Positions 44,120 through 53,095 of a stretch of DNA of 59,329 nucleotides are shown here, in pieces (positions within the stretch are counted from its first letter, which is position 1; each line of letters opens with the position of its first letter). Source of the DNA: an uncultured Lachnospiraceae bacterium. GTDB taxonomy: Bacteria; Bacillota; Clostridia; Lachnospirales; Lachnospiraceae. Position numbers and translations under genes: made by a program. The notes under the pieces are model-generated. The model saw only the letters and a list, made by a program, of their open reading frames with translations, ran no database searches and was not told where the DNA came from. Location: positions 1 to 59,329 of the forward strand of contig CACYXH010000002.1 in NCBI GenBank assembly GCA_902778245.1, read 5' to 3'.

Positions 44120-46360
44120 ATGGACGGACAGGTTATCAGAACAGAGTATTCTGATATTATGCAGAAATCATATATCGATTACGCCATGAGCGTCATTGTA
44201 TCCAGAGCGCTGCCGGACGTGCGGGATGGTTTAAAACCGGTGCAAAGGAGAACACTGTACGATATGTACGAACTTGGGATCCGATACGACAGACCATACC
44301 GGAAAAGCGCCCGTATTGTTGGTGATACCATGGGTAAATACCATCCCCACGGGGACAGTTCCATTTACGGGGCGCTGGTAGTGCTGGCCCAGGAGTTTAA
44401 AATGGGATTGCCGCTGGTGGACGGTCACGGAAACTTCGGATCGATAGAGGGGGATGGAGCAGCAGCCATGAGATACACGGAAGCCAGGCTTCAGAAGATC
44501 ACCCAGGAAGCGTTTTTAACGGATATGGACAAGGGCGTGGTTTCATTTGGCCCGAACTTTGATGAAACAGAAAAAGAGCCGGAGGTACTGCCGGCCCGGA
44601 TCCCGAATCTGCTGGTGAACGGCTCCGAGGGAATCGCGGTGGGTATGGTCACCAGCATTCCACCCCATAATCTGGGCGAAGTCATCGATGCGGTGATCGC
44701 ACTGATCAAAGACAGTGAACTGAGTGACGAAAAACTCCTGGACTATATTAAGGGACCGGATTTCCCCACTGGCGGCATCGTGATCAATAAAGATGAGTTA
44801 AAGACCATCTATCAGACCGGAAGCGGAAAGATCAAGATCCGTGGCCGCGTGGAACTGGAGAAAGCCAAGGGAGGCAAAGAACGTCTGGTGATCACGGAAA
44901 TTCCCTACACCATGCTGGGCGCCAATATCGGGAAATTTCTGAATGATGCGGCTGCTTTGGCAGAAACAAAAAAGACCACAGACATCGTGGATATTTCCAA
45001 CCAATCTTCCAAAGACGGTATACGCATCGTACTGGAACTGAAAAAGGGAGCTGACGCGGAATATTTAAAAAATCTGCTTTACAAAAAGACTCGTTTGGAG
45101 GATACTTTTGGTGTAAACATGCTGGCGGTGGCAAACGGAAAACCGGAGACGCTAAGCCTGCGCTCAATTTTGGAGCATCACATCGATTTCCAGTTTGAGA
45201 TTGCCACGAAAAAATATCAGAACATGCTGGATAAGGAACTCCACAAGAAAGAGATTCAGGAAGGTCTGATCCGGGCCTGCGATGTGATCGATCTGATCAT
45301 AGAGATCCTGCGGGGCAGCCAAAGCCAGAAACAGGCGAAGGACTGTCTGGTAAACGGAGTGACAGAGGGAATCAAATTCAAAACTGCCAAGTCAGAAAAA
45401 CAGGCAGCCCGGCTTCGTTTCACCGAAGTACAGGCCGCCGCTATCCTGGAGATGCGTCTGTACAAGCTGATCGGTCTGGAGATCGACGCACTGTTGGCTG
45501 AACATAAACAGACTCTGGATAATATCACGCGTTATGAGGATATCCTGAACAACTATCAGTCCATGGCAAGAGTGATCATTGACGAACTGGAAGGATACAA
45601 GAAAGAGTTTGGGCATCCCAGGAAAACTTCGATTGAAAATGCTCAGGAAATTGTTCTGGAGGAGAAGAAAATAGAAGAATTCCCTGTAGTATTCCTGATG
45701 GATCGCTTCGGATATGCCAGGACCATTGATGAGAGTACCTATGAGCGGAACAAAGAAGCCGCAGATACAGAGAACAAGGTGCTTCTGCACTGTATGAATA
45801 CCGGAAAACTCTGCGTGTTTACCGATACCGGAAAACAGCACCTTCTGAAGGTACTGGACGTTCCATACGGAAAATTTCGGGATAAGGGGACGCCCATCGA
45901 TAATCTGTGCAATTACAACAGCAGTGAAGAAGCAGCCGTGGCGGTATTGCCTTTAGAGGAAGTGAAGTGTTCCGAACTTATCTTTGTGACAGAAGCAGGA
46001 TTTGTAAAGCGGGTTGGCGGCGAAGAATTTGATGTATCAAAACGTACGATAGCGGCCACAAAGCTGCAGGAGGATGACCGGGTGGCAGCTGTGAAAATTG
46101 CGGATGCACAAACCCATCTCGTTCTTCGGACAAAGGAGGATTATCTGCTGCGCTATCCGCTGGAAGAGATTCCAATTCAGAAAAAAGCAGCCATGGGCGT
46201 GCACGGCATCAAACTTGGGGCAAAGGATAAAGTGGCAGAAGCCTATTTTTTGGATCAAGAACAGGTTCCGGAAGTAGAGATAAGAGGAAAGAGAGTAGCG
46301 TTAAACCGGCTGCATATCGGAAAACGGGACACCAAAGGCAGTAAAGTAAGGGGTTCATAA
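44120..46360 (+). CDS. parC: Type IIA topoisomerase subunit A (ParC-like)
   Basis: A 746-residue GyrA/ParC family subunit with catalytic Tyr119 (AAAMRYTEARL), VQRRTLYDMYELG near 41 and a beta-propeller-like C-terminal domain from about residue 500. No GyrA box (QRRGGKG) is seen, which favours topoisomerase IV over gyrase. In the quinolone-binding helix Ser80 is kept (HPHGDSSIYG), but the position of ParC Glu84/GyrA Asp87 is Gly84. It follows parE by 54 bases with TAAGGAG, and the two subunits form one enzyme. Confidence 0.88.
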   Translation: MDGQVIRTEYSDIMQKSYIDYAMSVIVSRALPDVRDGLKPVQRRTLYDMYELGIRYDRPYRKSARIVGDTMGKYHPHGDSSIYGALVVLAQEFKMGLPLVDGHGNFGSIEGDGAAAMRYTEARLQKITQEAFLTDMDKGVVSFGPNFDETEKEPEVLPARIPNLLVNGSEGIAVGMVTSIPPHNLGEVIDAVIALIKDSELSDEKLLDYIKGPDFPTGGIVINKDELKTIYQTGSGKIKIRGRVELEKAKGGKERLVITEIPYTMLGANIGKFLNDAAALAETKKTTDIVDISNQSSKDGIRIVLELKKGADAEYLKNLLYKKTRLEDTFGVNMLAVANGKPETLSLRSILEHHIDFQFEIATKKYQNMLDKELHKKEIQEGLIRACDVIDLIIEILRGSQSQKQAKDCLVNGVTEGIKFKTAKSEKQAARLRFTEVQAAAILEMRLYKLIGLEIDALLAEHKQTLDNITRYEDILNNYQSMARVIIDELEGYKKEFGHPRKTSIENAQEIVLEEKKIEEFPVVFLMDRFGYARTIDESTYERNKEAADTENKVLLHCMNTGKLCVFTDTGKQHLLKVLDVPYGKFRDKGTPIDNLCNYNSSEEAAVAVLPLEEVKCSELIFVTEAGFVKRVGGEEFDVSKRTIAATKLQEDDRVAAVKIADAQTHLVLRTKEDYLLRYPLEEIPIQKKAAMGVHGIKLGAKDKVAEAYFLDQEQVPEVEIRGKRVALNRLHIGKRDTKGSKVRGS

Positions 46361-46406
46361 AGGATGAAAATCCATAATGAAATAAAATCAAAAAGGAGAG
46401 ACAGGT

Positions 46407-47633
46407 ATGAAAAACAGATTTTGGAAACAGTCTATACTGGCACTGACACTCGGCTTGGCGTTCGCCATGGGAGTTTGCGCAGAGGAAACAGAAACAGAAG
46501 CTGCTGCACAGGAAACAGAGGCTGCCGCGCAGGAGACAGAAGCGGCAGAAGAGAAACCGGCGGGAGAACTATCGGAGGATCTGTATGACTTTCAGATCCA
46601 GATCGGTGAGGATGTTATGACCTTTCCGATGAGTTATGACGAATTTTCAACTTATGGGTGGGAACTGAGCGATCACTACACAACACTGGAGGATACTCTC
46701 AGTCCGAGCCGTTACGGGTCAGTAAATTTTTCCAAAGGCGACGAAACATTATCCGTCTATATGATCAATCTGGCAGTAAATGATCTGACGCTTAAGGAAT
46801 GCCTGGTAGCCGGTGTGGATATTGATAATTATTATTGGAATGAGAACAGTCCTCAGATAAAACTTGCCAAGGGAATTGAAAGAGGAAAAGCGACTCTGGA
46901 TGATATCAAGGCGGCATACGGAGAAGCCAGCGATACCTATGAGGGAGATCTCTACACAACACTTACATACAGAAAAGAGTATTATTCTGAAATTGAACTT
47001 ACTGTTTACAATGAGAGCGGCGTCCTGGAGGGTATAGATTTACAGAATTTTGTAGAACCGGAAGGATTTGAAGCGGGCTCGGCCAGTGAAGAGGTGCCGG
47101 AAGATATCGCAGCTTATGAGGCTCCTGCTGAACTGGGCGATGACCTGATGGCCTATGTTGTGGAGTTTGACGGCGCTTTGTATCAGCTTCCCTGCCCGGT
47201 GTCCTCACTGCTGGAGAACGGATGGTCTCTGGATGAAGATTCTACGGAAGAGAGTATCAGCGCACATAATACCGGCTGGGTTTATTTTGTTAAGGACGGA
47301 AGCACCTTCCATGTTCTGGCAAAAAATACCGCAGACTACGCTACCATTCCCGAAAATTGCTGGGTAGAAGAGCTGAGCGCGTCGGATAACGATAAAGAAG
47401 GGCTGCTCCAGCTTGCCGGCGGTATCGGCCTTGGAACGACGGAAGAGGAATTGTTAGCGGCTCTGGATGCAGCCGGTATCGAATATGAGACATATGACGG
47501 CACCTCCTACATTTCCTATACCATAGGGGAAGATTACTGGAATGGATATACCTTCTACGTTTACAAAGATGCAGAGAGTACCGTACATAATATGAATGAA
47601 GTTTATGAGATCGAAGTAGAACATGAAAAATAA
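46407..47633 (+). CDS. Secreted protein with two related domains
   Basis: A 408-residue exported protein that I cannot assign to a family. Residues 1-25 form a signal peptide (cleavage near VCA-E). Then comes a threefold ETEAAAQ tandem repeat (21-bp units in the DNA), followed by two similar domains at about 50-215 and 235-405. Each starts with a FPMSYDEFSTYGW- or LPCPVSSLLENGW-like segment and contains an LAKGIERGKATLDDIKAAYG- or LAGGIGLGTTEEELLAALD-like helix, pointing to an internal duplication. It is very acidic. AAAAGGAG precedes the ATG. Role unknown; probably cell surface or secreted. Confidence 0.72.
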   Translation: MKNRFWKQSILALTLGLAFAMGVCAEETETEAAAQETEAAAQETEAAEEKPAGELSEDLYDFQIQIGEDVMTFPMSYDEFSTYGWELSDHYTTLEDTLSPSRYGSVNFSKGDETLSVYMINLAVNDLTLKECLVAGVDIDNYYWNENSPQIKLAKGIERGKATLDDIKAAYGEASDTYEGDLYTTLTYRKEYYSEIELTVYNESGVLEGIDLQNFVEPEGFEAGSASEEVPEDIAAYEAPAELGDDLMAYVVEFDGALYQLPCPVSSLLENGWSLDEDSTEESISAHNTGWVYFVKDGSTFHVLAKNTADYATIPENCWVEELSASDNDKEGLLQLAGGIGLGTTEEELLAALDAAGIEYETYDGTSYISYTIGEDYWNGYTFYVYKDAESTVHNMNEVYEIEVEHEK

Positions 47634-47671
47634 TAGATATAAATAAGTATGGAAAAAATAGCATAAAATGG

Positions 47672-47700
47672 TTGAAAAATAGTTACAGATATTATAGAAT
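47672..47700 (+). promoter_or_regulatory. efp promoter
   Basis: TTGAAA at 47672-47677 and TAGAAT at 47695-47700 with a 17-base spacer, in the AT-rich gap before efp. Confidence 0.6.
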
Positions 47701-47762
47701 GATAAAAGTCCGAATAAGCTAATCCGAAATAAAACGAGGATAAATTAAGGAGGAATATCATT

Positions 47763-48320
47763 ATGATATCAGCAGGTGATTTTAGAAACGGCATTACACT
47801 GGAGATGGATGGAAATATTTATCAGATCGTTGAATTCCAGCATGTAAAACCTGGTAAAGGGGCTGCTTTCGTTAGAACAAAACTGAAAAATATTATCAAT
47901 GGCGGCGTAGTAGAAAAAACGTTCCGCCCCACAGAGAAATTCCCACAGGCACGTATCGAACGTGTTGATATGCAGTATCTGTATTCTGACGGTGATCTTT
48001 ATCACTTTATGAATGTGGAGAATTATGACCAGATTGCCCTGAACGAGGATGCTATCGGCGATTCTCTGAAATTTGTGAAAGAGAACGAGATGGTTAAGAT
48101 CTGTTCACACAATGGAAACGTGTTTGCCGTAGAACCTCCTCTGTTCGTAGAACTGGAAGTGACCGATACTGAACCTGGTTTCAAGGGTGATACCGCTACT
48201 GGCGCTACCAAGCCAGCTACAGTAGAAACTGGTGCTGTTGTTTATGTACCGCTGTTCGTAGAGACCGGTGACAAACTGAAAATTGACACCAGAACAGGTG
48301 AGTATCTGTCCAGAGTATAA
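47763..48320 (+). CDS. efp: Translation elongation factor P
   Basis: A 185-residue EF-P, which relieves ribosomes stalled at polyproline. The KOW-like domain I carries the loop [11 protein letters not shown], with Lys32 as the usual modification site; two OB domains follow and the C-terminus [13 protein letters not shown] is the family signature. Length is standard. AAGGAGG precedes the ATG and a strong terminator follows at 48341. No modification enzyme gene is adjacent. Confidence 0.97.
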   Translation: MISAGDFRNGITLEMDGNIYQIVEFQHVKPGKGAAFVRTKLKNIINGGVVEKTFRPTEKFPQARIERVDMQYLYSDGDLYHFMNVENYDQIALNEDAIGDSLKFVKENEMVKICSHNGNVFAVEPPLFVELEVTDTEPGFKGDTATGATKPATVETGAVVYVPLFVETGDKLKIDTRTGEYLSRV

Positions 48321-48340
48321 GAAGATCAAATGTCATATTC

Positions 48341-48376
48341 AAGGGGCCATTGCAGAATTGCGATGGCCCCTTTTTA
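48341..48376 (+). terminator. efp terminator
   Basis: AAGGGGCCAT at 48341-48350 pairs with ATGGCCCCTT at 48363-48372, followed by TTT. Confidence 0.9.
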
Positions 48377-48400
48377 AGAAAATCATAAGGAACCCATATA

Positions 48401-48429
48401 TTGTCATTCCCATTGCCCGATGCTATAAT
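48401..48429 (+). promoter_or_regulatory. Promoter of the DUF1002 gene
   Basis: TTGTCA at 48401-48406 and TATAAT at 48424-48429 with a 17-base spacer, about 80 bases before the start. Confidence 0.75.
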
Positions 48430-48510
48430 GTACCTATAAACAAAGTCGTATATACTTTATTTGTTTTTGTATATTCGATAAGAAATGATAGAGAAGAGAG
48501 GGGATATATT

Positions 48511-50412
48511 ATGAAGAAGAAATGGCTTAGCGGTTTATTGGTGGGCAGCCTTTGTCTTGCCCTTGGTTTTTCCGGTACTGTATACGCGGATGGCCAAAAA
48601 GTCGTGACATTAGGAGCGGACTTGACAGACGACCAAAAAGCAGCCGTGCTGAAATACTTCGGAGTTCTTGGTCAGAGCATTGAGACCCTGACGATCACGA
48701 ATCAGGACGAAAGAGATCATCTGGGTTCCTATGTTCCTCTGGAACAGATTGGTACGAAAACATTCAGCTGCGCACTGGTGTGTCCTACAAATTCCGGTGG
48801 TATTCATGTGAAGACTGCAAACTTAAGCTGGGTGACCAGCAACATGATTGCTACCACGCTGTCTACCTCAGGGGTGACGAACTGCGACGTCCTGGCAGCA
48901 TCTCCCTTTGAAGTGTCGGGAACAGGCGCTTTGACCGGCATTATCATGGCTTATGAGACCGCCAGCGGAACCACTCTGGATCCGGTAAAAAAGGAACTGG
49001 CGACTCAGGAACTGATCGCCACCGGTACCATTGCAAATGATATTGGACAGCAGCAGGCCACCAATATCGTAAATGAAATTAAAATTCAGGTCATTGAAGG
49101 CGCTGTAGTTGAGCCGGAGGAAGTGGAAGAAATCGTAGACGAAGTGGTGGAAGCCAATCCGGAGGTTACATTGTCTGATGAGGATCGCGCATTGCTGACA
49201 GGTCTGATGACACAGATTGCGGAACAGCAGTATGATTACGAAGAGATGAAAGATACGCTGCAGCGTGTGGAAGATAATGTAAATGATCTTAATGACAAAT
49301 TGGATGAGCTTCAGACAGTGGAAGAATCGGATGAGGCGGAGGAACCACAGCCGGAGACATTGGCATCTGACAGTATTTTGATGAATACGGATGACAGCGC
49401 TCTTGGTGAGGGAGTTGCCATTGATGCTACCAATGAAGAGGCGGTTCAGAATGAAGAACAGCCCAAGACAGATGCACCTTCCAATGAAGGGTTTGATATT
49501 ACGACAACGGACAGCTATACGGATAGCTCCGATAATACAGTAGAACCTTCTTCCCCTGCAACCACTGATAACGGATATGTTGATGAGGGAATAACACTTC
49601 CGGATAACGGAGATGATTTTACGCTTCCAGGAGAAGAAATTACAGACGACGGACAAGAACTACCGGAGGGTGAGTTGACGGAGGATGGAACCATCATTCC
49701 AGACGAAAATGATGGAAATATTGAAGCACCCGTTCTGGAACTGGGCACAGTCAATCTTTATCATCTGAAACCGGACGCTTTTGACGACAACAGTATCTAT
49801 GCAGGTACCAGCCAGTTTAAGGTTCTCTTTGAAGACAACAATATTGTCCCGGTTTCCGGTACATTAAAGGTTACGGATGCCTGGGGCAACACGCTCGCTG
49901 CTGTTGATCTGGCTGACAAAGACCAGGTAAGCGCGCAGTCAGCGACAGAGGAGGAAAAGAATGAATACTTCTGGACATCCGGCACACAGCTTCTGATCAA
50001 TGCAGGTACACAGCTGAGTGCAGATGAAACCTATACCATATCTCTGGAAGGTATCGTTGCACAGACAGAAGATTCCGCCGACCTGGAAAATGTGCCAAAA
50101 GCGGAAGTATATGAATCCTGGGAACTGAACACCGGAAGTTACGGTATCGGACTTGCTATTGCGCACTTATCCGATGTACAAGATGGCGCGGTATTAAGCG
50201 GAAATGTAATCCTGAGCAACGATATAGCTTACGCTGAGATCACTACCTTTGATGACACCAAGTTATCTTTCGACGATTCTCAGTTTGATCCGGAGTATAC
50301 AGAATTTCATGTTACCTGTCTGCAGTCCGGAACCACAGAATTTGCAGTTGATTTTTATGATGCGGATGGTAACTATATCGGATCCGCAGAATATGAAATT
50401 ACGATTCAATAG
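48511..50412 (+). CDS. DUF1002 secreted protein with acidic linker and Ig-like C-terminus
   Basis: A 633-residue exported protein. Residues 1-26 are a signal peptide (TVYA-D). The part from about 27 to 270 matches DUF1002 (YpuA type): VTLGADLTDDQKAAVLKYFG and the Ser/Thr-rich segment around residue 110. A helical, coiled-coil-like stretch (275-310, MKDTLQRVEDNVNDLNDKL) leads into a long acidic Ser/Thr/Pro linker (about 310-480), and the end (480-633) looks like an Ig-like beta domain. The start at 48511 follows GAGAGGGG. No sorting signal is seen. Biological role is unknown. Confidence 0.8.
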   Translation: MKKKWLSGLLVGSLCLALGFSGTVYADGQKVVTLGADLTDDQKAAVLKYFGVLGQSIETLTITNQDERDHLGSYVPLEQIGTKTFSCALVCPTNSGGIHVKTANLSWVTSNMIATTLSTSGVTNCDVLAASPFEVSGTGALTGIIMAYETASGTTLDPVKKELATQELIATGTIANDIGQQQATNIVNEIKIQVIEGAVVEPEEVEEIVDEVVEANPEVTLSDEDRALLTGLMTQIAEQQYDYEEMKDTLQRVEDNVNDLNDKLDELQTVEESDEAEEPQPETLASDSILMNTDDSALGEGVAIDATNEEAVQNEEQPKTDAPSNEGFDITTTDSYTDSSDNTVEPSSPATTDNGYVDEGITLPDNGDDFTLPGEEITDDGQELPEGELTEDGTIIPDENDGNIEAPVLELGTVNLYHLKPDAFDDNSIYAGTSQFKVLFEDNNIVPVSGTLKVTDAWGNTLAAVDLADKDQVSAQSATEEEKNEYFWTSGTQLLINAGTQLSADETYTISLEGIVAQTEDSADLENVPKAEVYESWELNTGSYGIGLAIAHLSDVQDGAVLSGNVILSNDIAYAEITTFDDTKLSFDDSQFDPEYTEFHVTCLQSGTTEFAVDFYDADGNYIGSAEYEITIQ

Positions 50413-50472
50413 AGTATGTACGCTGGAAAAATCTTTGATTTGATTGAGAAAATGTAGTTGAGTAACAGAAGA

Positions 50473-50525
50473 CTGCCGCAGAAAAGAACGAATTTTTTCG
50501 TGATTTTTCTGCGGCAGCTTTTTTC
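50473..50525. terminator. Bidirectional terminator
   Basis: CTGCCGCAGAAAA at 50473-50485 pairs with TTTTCTGCGGCAG at 50505-50517, followed by CTTTTTTC. It lies between the convergent DUF1002 and lactate permease genes. Confidence 0.88.
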
Positions 50526-50561
50526 ACGTATAGGATACTTTGTCTTTTACTTTTGTTCTCA

Positions 50562-52205
50562 TTATCGTGGGAAGATCAGGTATATCACCAGAACAAGTCC
50601 AGTATAAAGAAGGCAGGGCAGGAGATTGCGTGATATAATTTTGCCTTCGTTTCCCAGTGCATTCGTTGTGGATGCCACTGCGATGACATTGTGGATACAG
50701 ATCATATTCCCGATTGCCCCGCCAGCCATCTGAAGCGCGATGATGGATGCTTCATTTAAGCCCAGCAGGTTTGCTGTTTTAAATTGAAGCGGTCCAAAGA
50801 GAATACCGGATACCGTACAGGAACCGGATACAAATGCACCGAATACGCCAAGAAGCGGCGAGATGATCGGAAAATATTTGCCGGCTGTTGAGGTAATGCC
50901 GGTGCTGATCAGGTTGAGCATACTATCGATACCGGAATGATTTGCCCCAGAGCCGATCATGATCTGCACCATACCGATACCGCAAAACAGAGCGATCGAA
51001 ATGGTGAGAAGCTGCTTTCCCGTCTTTGAGAAGATCAGTTTTACTTCTTTCTTCGGCAGACTCTTTCTTTTTATCCATATTAAGATGAGTGATACCAGCA
51101 TAAACGGAATCAATCCCGGATTGTAAGCCAGAGCCAAGTCATAAGACAGGCTTGTATTTCCTAATATAGAAGGGATATGAATAGAAATACTGTTTAACCA
51201 TCCCTTCAAACCAAATACCGGAATTCTGGTTGCCAGCAGGATAATGGCGATCAGTGCGTAGGGCATCCACGCTTTTGCCACACTGACAAAAGAGATGGGG
51301 GCGGCAAGTTTATCCGAATCAACAGAAGTTTGTTCTGCGGCTGCGCTGTTAGCTTCCGCAAATTCCCACACATGTCTCGGTACCAATATTCGTTTTCTGG
51401 CAAGTCCCACCGTGATCACAAGACCTATGACGGAACCAAGGATAGAAGCAAATTCCGGACCAAGGTGAGTGCCAAGCAGGTAGTAGGGCACAAGGAAGGA
51501 AAGTGCCGCCGCCAGTGAAAATGGTATCATCTCAATGATATAGGTAATCTTTCTCTCTTTTCCGAAAAATAATACTAAAAAGACAACCAGAACAAGCGGA
51601 ATGATGATGCCTGCCAATCCCAGGTAGAGACAGGTTTTATGCGTTACCTGACGGGTAAATTCTTCAACCGCTCCTCCCTCTGCTGTAATGGCAGCGGAAA
51701 GATTTGTCATGTTCATCAGAGTAGGCGTTCCTACCGCTGCGAATGGAACCGGAGTGCTGTTAGATATCAGAGCGACCGCACAGGCAGCAACCGGCGGAAA
51801 ACCAAGACCCACCAGCAGCGGAGCAGCCAGAGCGGCAGGCGTTCCATAACCGGCTGCACCCTCGATGAAGGCGCCAAAAAGATAAGCAATAATAATGGCC
51901 TGAATGCGCGGATCGGGTGAAATGTGACGAAAACCGCTGTTTATCACATCCATGATTCCTGTACGGCGCAGGGTGTTCAAAAGCAGTATTGCACCGCCGA
52001 TGATCAATAGGAGATCCAATGCTTTTAAAGCACCATACAAAAGATATCCGGCAACAGATGTTACATCCATCTTCCACACCGTTAATACCAGCACGCAGGT
52101 AATGACTAATGAAATGCCCAGGGCTTTCCCTGATGAGAATTTAAACCCAATCATAAGAATAAGGGCAGCAGCCAGAGGAAGCAGGGCAAGCAAAGCGTAA
52201 TTCAT
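50562..52205 (-). CDS. lctP: L-lactate permease family transporter
   Basis: A 547-residue membrane protein with about 13 hydrophobic segments, of the LctP family (lactate/glycolate:proton symport). The [20 protein letters not shown] region near residue 112 and PFAAVGTPT near 153 are diagnostic, as is a related [15 protein letters not shown] segment near 460. AAAGGAAG precedes the ATG. It is divergent from a TetR-type regulator across 130-180 bases holding two inverted repeats, so that protein is a likely regulator. It could import lactate as a growth substrate or exchange it for other 2-hydroxyacids. Confidence 0.9.
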   Translation of the reverse strand: MNYALLALLPLAAALILMIGFKFSSGKALGISLVITCVLVLTVWKMDVTSVAGYLLYGALKALDLLLIIGGAILLLNTLRRTGIMDVINSGFRHISPDPRIQAIIIAYLFGAFIEGAAGYGTPAALAAPLLVGLGFPPVAACAVALISNSTPVPFAAVGTPTLMNMTNLSAAITAEGGAVEEFTRQVTHKTCLYLGLAGIIIPLVLVVFLVLFFGKERKITYIIEMIPFSLAAALSFLVPYYLLGTHLGPEFASILGSVIGLVITVGLARKRILVPRHVWEFAEANSAAAEQTSVDSDKLAAPISFVSVAKAWMPYALIAIILLATRIPVFGLKGWLNSISIHIPSILGNTSLSYDLALAYNPGLIPFMLVSLILIWIKRKSLPKKEVKLIFSKTGKQLLTISIALFCGIGMVQIMIGSGANHSGIDSMLNLISTGITSTAGKYFPIISPLLGVFGAFVSGSCTVSGILFGPLQFKTANLLGLNEASIIALQMAGGAIGNMICIHNVIAVASTTNALGNEGKIISRNLLPCLLYTGLVLVIYLIFPR

Positions 52206-52279
52206 AATTATCTTCCTTTCTTTTCCTATTTAAGATTATTATCTTATTTTTCCACAGGTATTGCTTTTTCCACACATAT

Positions 52280-52296
52280 GGTATTATGATAATACC
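52280..52296. promoter_or_regulatory. Inverted repeat (candidate operator 1)
   Basis: GGTATTA-TGA-TAATACC, perfect 7-bp arms, in the lctP/TetR intergenic region and overlapping a possible -10 sequence. A likely binding site for the divergently encoded TetR protein. Confidence 0.5.
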
Positions 52297-52319
52297 AGCT
52301 TCAACAGAAAAACACAATT

Positions 52320-52339
52320 ACCAGTTTTTCCAAACTGGT
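52320..52339. promoter_or_regulatory. Inverted repeat (candidate operator 2)
   Basis: ACCAGTTT-TTCC-AAACTGGT, perfect 8-bp arms, between operator 1 and the regulator start. Autoregulation is plausible. Confidence 0.5.
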
Positions 52340-52382
52340 GGATAATTCTACATATTTAAGAAAAATGGGGTGTAACTTGGTC

Positions 52383-52949
52383 ATGGACAGAAGAGTAGGA
52401 AAAACAAAAAAGGCGATTCAAGCAGCATATTTTGATCTGTTGAAAGAAAAAGGAAATGAAAAGATTTCCGTCACGGAGATTGCCAGGGCAGCTGATATTG
52501 ACCGAAAAACATTTTATCTTCATTACGAATCCACAGATCAGATCATACGGGAATTTGCGAAAGCTAAAACGAAAGAACTGCTTTTACGCCTTACAGTGAA
52601 AAGTTTTTTCCTTCGCTCCTTTGATAAAGAGATTTTTGCCAGAGAAGCGAATGCTATGCTGGGGGAACATCTGGAGTTTGCCCAAATGCTTGCCAGAAAT
52701 CCGAACCTTAGTTTCTTCTGGAGTCAGGTGCAGGATACCTCTGTAGAAATGCTGGTGGAGATTTATGCCCGCCACTCCAAGCTTCCAAAGAGCGATCTGA
52801 CTATTCGTGTCACTTACTTTGTGGCGGGAGCGTCCTCTGTCTACCAGCGATGGCTTCGCGGAGAGATTCCCTGCAGCCTGGAGGAACTGGGGGAAAAAGC
52901 CAGCGAGATCGCTTTCTACGGAGCGCAGAGTCTACTGCAGAATTCATAA
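52383..52949 (+). CDS. TetR/AcrR-family transcriptional regulator
   Basis: A 188-residue regulator with an N-terminal TetR helix-turn-helix (about residues 23-48, ISVTEIARAADIDRKTFYLHY) and a divergent C-terminal ligand domain resembling the TetR_C group found with dihydroxyacetone kinase regulators. The start is uncertain: ATG at 52383 gives the usual spacing to the helix-turn-helix, while ATG 52365 or GTG 52338 (inside operator 2) would lengthen it. It is divergent from lctP and precedes potABCD, which has its own promoter. Confidence 0.85.
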   Translation: MDRRVGKTKKAIQAAYFDLLKEKGNEKISVTEIARAADIDRKTFYLHYESTDQIIREFAKAKTKELLLRLTVKSFFLRSFDKEIFAREANAMLGEHLEFAQMLARNPNLSFFWSQVQDTSVEMLVEIYARHSKLPKSDLTIRVTYFVAGASSVYQRWLRGEIPCSLEELGEKASEIAFYGAQSLLQNS

Positions 52950-52993
52950 AACAATCTCCTTGTGTTTTCTATTAAAAAAGACTAAAATACCTA

Positions 52994-53022
52994 TTGACGT
53001 TTTAACACATTAATGCTATATT
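52994..53022 (+). promoter_or_regulatory. potABCD promoter
   Basis: TTGACG at 52994-52999 and TATATT at 53017-53022, 17-base spacer, with ATGC before the -10. Confidence 0.7.
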
Positions 53023-53095
53023 CCTACTATATCAGTATGAAACATGGGCATATTGCATTAGGGATGATTTACGTACCGAAAGGACACACAGACAA

